Source: Crocinitomicaceae bacterium
GTDB lineage: Bacteria; Bacteroidota; Bacteroidia; Flavobacteriales_G; Salibacteraceae
Direction of reading: 5' to 3'
Assembly (NCBI GenBank): GCA_002707155.1
Contig: PAME01000025.1
Span: forward strand, 1 to 64,000
Length of the DNA stretch: 64,000 nucleotides
In this document: positions 62,719-64,000 of the stretch, in pieces
Layout of the letters: each line of letters opens with the position of its first letter
Position numbering within the stretch: position 1 is the stretch's first letter
Translations under genes and position numbers: made by a program
The notes under the pieces: model-generated
What the model was told of the DNA's origin: nothing
The model's input: the letters and a program-made list of their open reading frames with translations, nothing else
The model's database searches: none

Positions 62719-63983
62719 TTAACAAAATTATTGGAACGACCTTTTCAAGAGGGCTTATGGCAATCTTTGGGCTGCTTACTCTCATTCTAAATACGCGCTA
62801 TTTAGGAGCTGAAAAAATGGGTGAATTGGCCGTCTTACTTATTACAATTGCATTAATGGTTCAACTATCGGAGTTTATTGGTGGGCCTTCATTGGTATAT
62901 CTTCAAAAGAAATTTTCTACTCCACAAATAATAACTGTTTCACATTTATGGTCACTTGGCATCGCTTTGGCAACTTTTGGGATACTTATTATATTTAAAT
63001 CGGTATTTAACTTTCCAGCGCTATTGATTTCGCTTATAATTCTAACACAAGCAATCAATCACACCCACCTGCATTTATTGGTGGGTAAAGAAATGATAAG
63101 CGGTTACAATTTATCCTCTGTCATTCAATCTTCAGTTGTTGTTTCTGGAATTTTTATATCCTATCAATTTATAGGTGCAACTCAAGTTTGGGACTATTTG
63201 CAAATTTATTTTCTAGGACAAATTATTATGCTGTTTTTTACCAGCTGGTTTGTTTCAAGAATTCCAAAATCTATTTCAAATAATATTTCAAATTGGAAAA
63301 TGGTAAAAGATATCTTTAATTATGGAGCAATTATTCAAGGAACTAACTTGTTGCAATTTGGCGTTTATCGTTTCAACTATTTAATATTAGAGTCCTTTAC
63401 TTCTTATAGCAATTTGGGAATATACTCGGTAGGCAACCAACTTAGTGAAAAGGTACTTATTCCTGGAAATGCAATAAGCACTGTCCAATACTCAAGAATT
63501 GCAAATTCCGAAGAAAAGGAAAAGTCAATCGATCTTACATTTAGTTTAATTGCAATTAGTGCAATGATTACTTTGCTAGCAATTATTGCATTGCTGATAG
63601 TTCCTCAATCTGTTATTTCTTTCATTCTTGGCGGCGAGTTTAGCACGATAAAAAGTCTCTTCTTTTTTTTAGCGCCGGGAGTGTTTTTCATGTCTATATC
63701 GACAATATTTAGTCACTATTTCGCTGGGTTAGCTTTATACAAATACAACTTCCGTACTAGTGGATTTGGATTAATCTTAAGTTTAGTTTTAAGTATTTTA
63801 CTGATTCCTTTATTCAATTTACAAGGAGCTGCTATTGCAACTTCAATCGTTTTTGCAGGTCAAACTCTATTTCAAATAACGCTGTTCAAAAAAGAGACTG
63901 AAATGAGTTGGGGTGCTATCGTTGAAAGATTTATCGCGTCTTCGTCTAAAATAAAAGACATGCTATTAAACAGGTTTAAATAA
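62715..63983 (+). CDS. Wzx-type polysaccharide flippase
   Basis: The 422-residue polytopic protein has about 12 hydrophobic helices and an N-terminal TFSRGLMAIFGLLTLILNTR segment followed by YLGAEKMGELAVL, the usual start of MVF/Wzx-family lipid-linked oligosaccharide flippases. It is shorter than the flippase at 19785-21269 and not a close copy. Its start overlaps the GT4 stop by 4 bases and its stop overlaps the next ATG by one base (TAATG), so the genes form one operon. Confidence 0.88.
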   Translation: MINKIIGTTFSRGLMAIFGLLTLILNTRYLGAEKMGELAVLLITIALMVQLSEFIGGPSLVYLQKKFSTPQIITVSHLWSLGIALATFGILIIFKSVFNFPALLISLIILTQAINHTHLHLLVGKEMISGYNLSSVIQSSVVVSGIFISYQFIGATQVWDYLQIYFLGQIIMLFFTSWFVSRIPKSISNNISNWKMVKDIFNYGAIIQGTNLLQFGVYRFNYLILESFTSYSNLGIYSVGNQLSEKVLIPGNAISTVQYSRIANSEEKEKSIDLTFSLIAISAMITLLAIIALLIVPQSVISFILGGEFSTIKSLFFFLAPGVFFMSISTIFSHYFAGLALYKYNFRTSGFGLILSLVLSILLIPLFNLQGAAIATSIVFAGQTLFQITLFKKETEMSWGAIVERFIASSSKIKDMLLNRFK

Positions 63984-64000
63984 TGTGCGGAATTACTGGC
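63983..64000 (+). CDS. asnB: Start of a probable glutamine-dependent asparagine synthetase (partial)
   Basis: Only six codons (MCGITG) are present before the window ends. Cys2 right after the initiator Met is the class II glutamine amidotransferase nucleophile, and MCGI-x-G is the normal AsnB start. AsnB-like genes are common in polysaccharide loci, where they may amidate uronic acids. GlmS starts MCGIVGY and cannot be wholly excluded from so short a stretch. Confidence 0.55.

Overview
The window is AT-rich DNA from a member of the Bacteroidota, most likely a Flavobacteriales-type bacterium. The evidence is direct. Many genes are preceded by the phylum's -7 element TAnnTTTG, several with a TTG about 18-22 bases upstream. 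A giant surface protein ends in a type IX secretion (PNPxxGxF) sorting domain. Families largely confined to the phylum are present (DUF4834, DUF4924). TTG and GTG starts are common. No ribosomal RNA, CRISPR array, prophage or insertion sequence was seen.

Layout. 1-5048: a minus-strand block with a truncated secreted protein, an outer-membrane barrel protein and a large TPR protein. 5255-8690: an FtsE-like ATPase and a GT2 on plus, facing a GT4 and a sugar-type formyltransferase on minus. 8734-14034: one huge repeat-rich surface-protein gene, broken by an in-frame stop and two one-base indels. 14175-21269: galE, a second SDR, rlmH and nadC (back to back), an FkbM-like methyltransferase, a glycosyltransferase and a Wzx-type flippase. 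21801-28906: an eight-gene plus-strand operon for a pseudaminic-acid-type nonulosonate (pseB, pseF, pseG, pseH-like, a formyltransferase-like gene, a PIG-L deacetylase, pseI and a probable transferase). It has no pseC aminotransferase. 28896-33651: a PhyH dioxygenase, a GT4 and a YfhO membrane protein on minus.

33700-61310 is mostly housekeeping. It holds carB and DUF4834, an alpha/beta hydrolase, and a hemE-led operon with two OmpA-like paralogues and an MFS permease. It also holds a tiny lipoprotein gene too short for routine calling, accA, ispE, tgt-lptG, GT2, an ECF sigma factor, rsmG, rpmH with a strong terminator, lhgO, a metzincin lipoprotein, comB, gcvT, a WbpM/PglF-type dehydratase, miaE, GDPD, an OmpH/Skp protein, DUF4924 and a CPA2 antiporter. 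61410-64000 holds tRNA-His with a bidirectional terminator, then a GT4, a second flippase and the first codons of a probable asnB, the edge of another surface-glycan locus.

Common theme: the window is rich in surface-carbohydrate genes. These are nucleotide-sugar enzymes, transferases, N-acyl tailoring enzymes and two flippases. The nonulosonate operon should make a CMP-activated, possibly N-formylated pseudaminic-acid-like sugar, provided a PseC equivalent lies elsewhere. All functions are inferred from sequence motifs read by eye; no searches were run.
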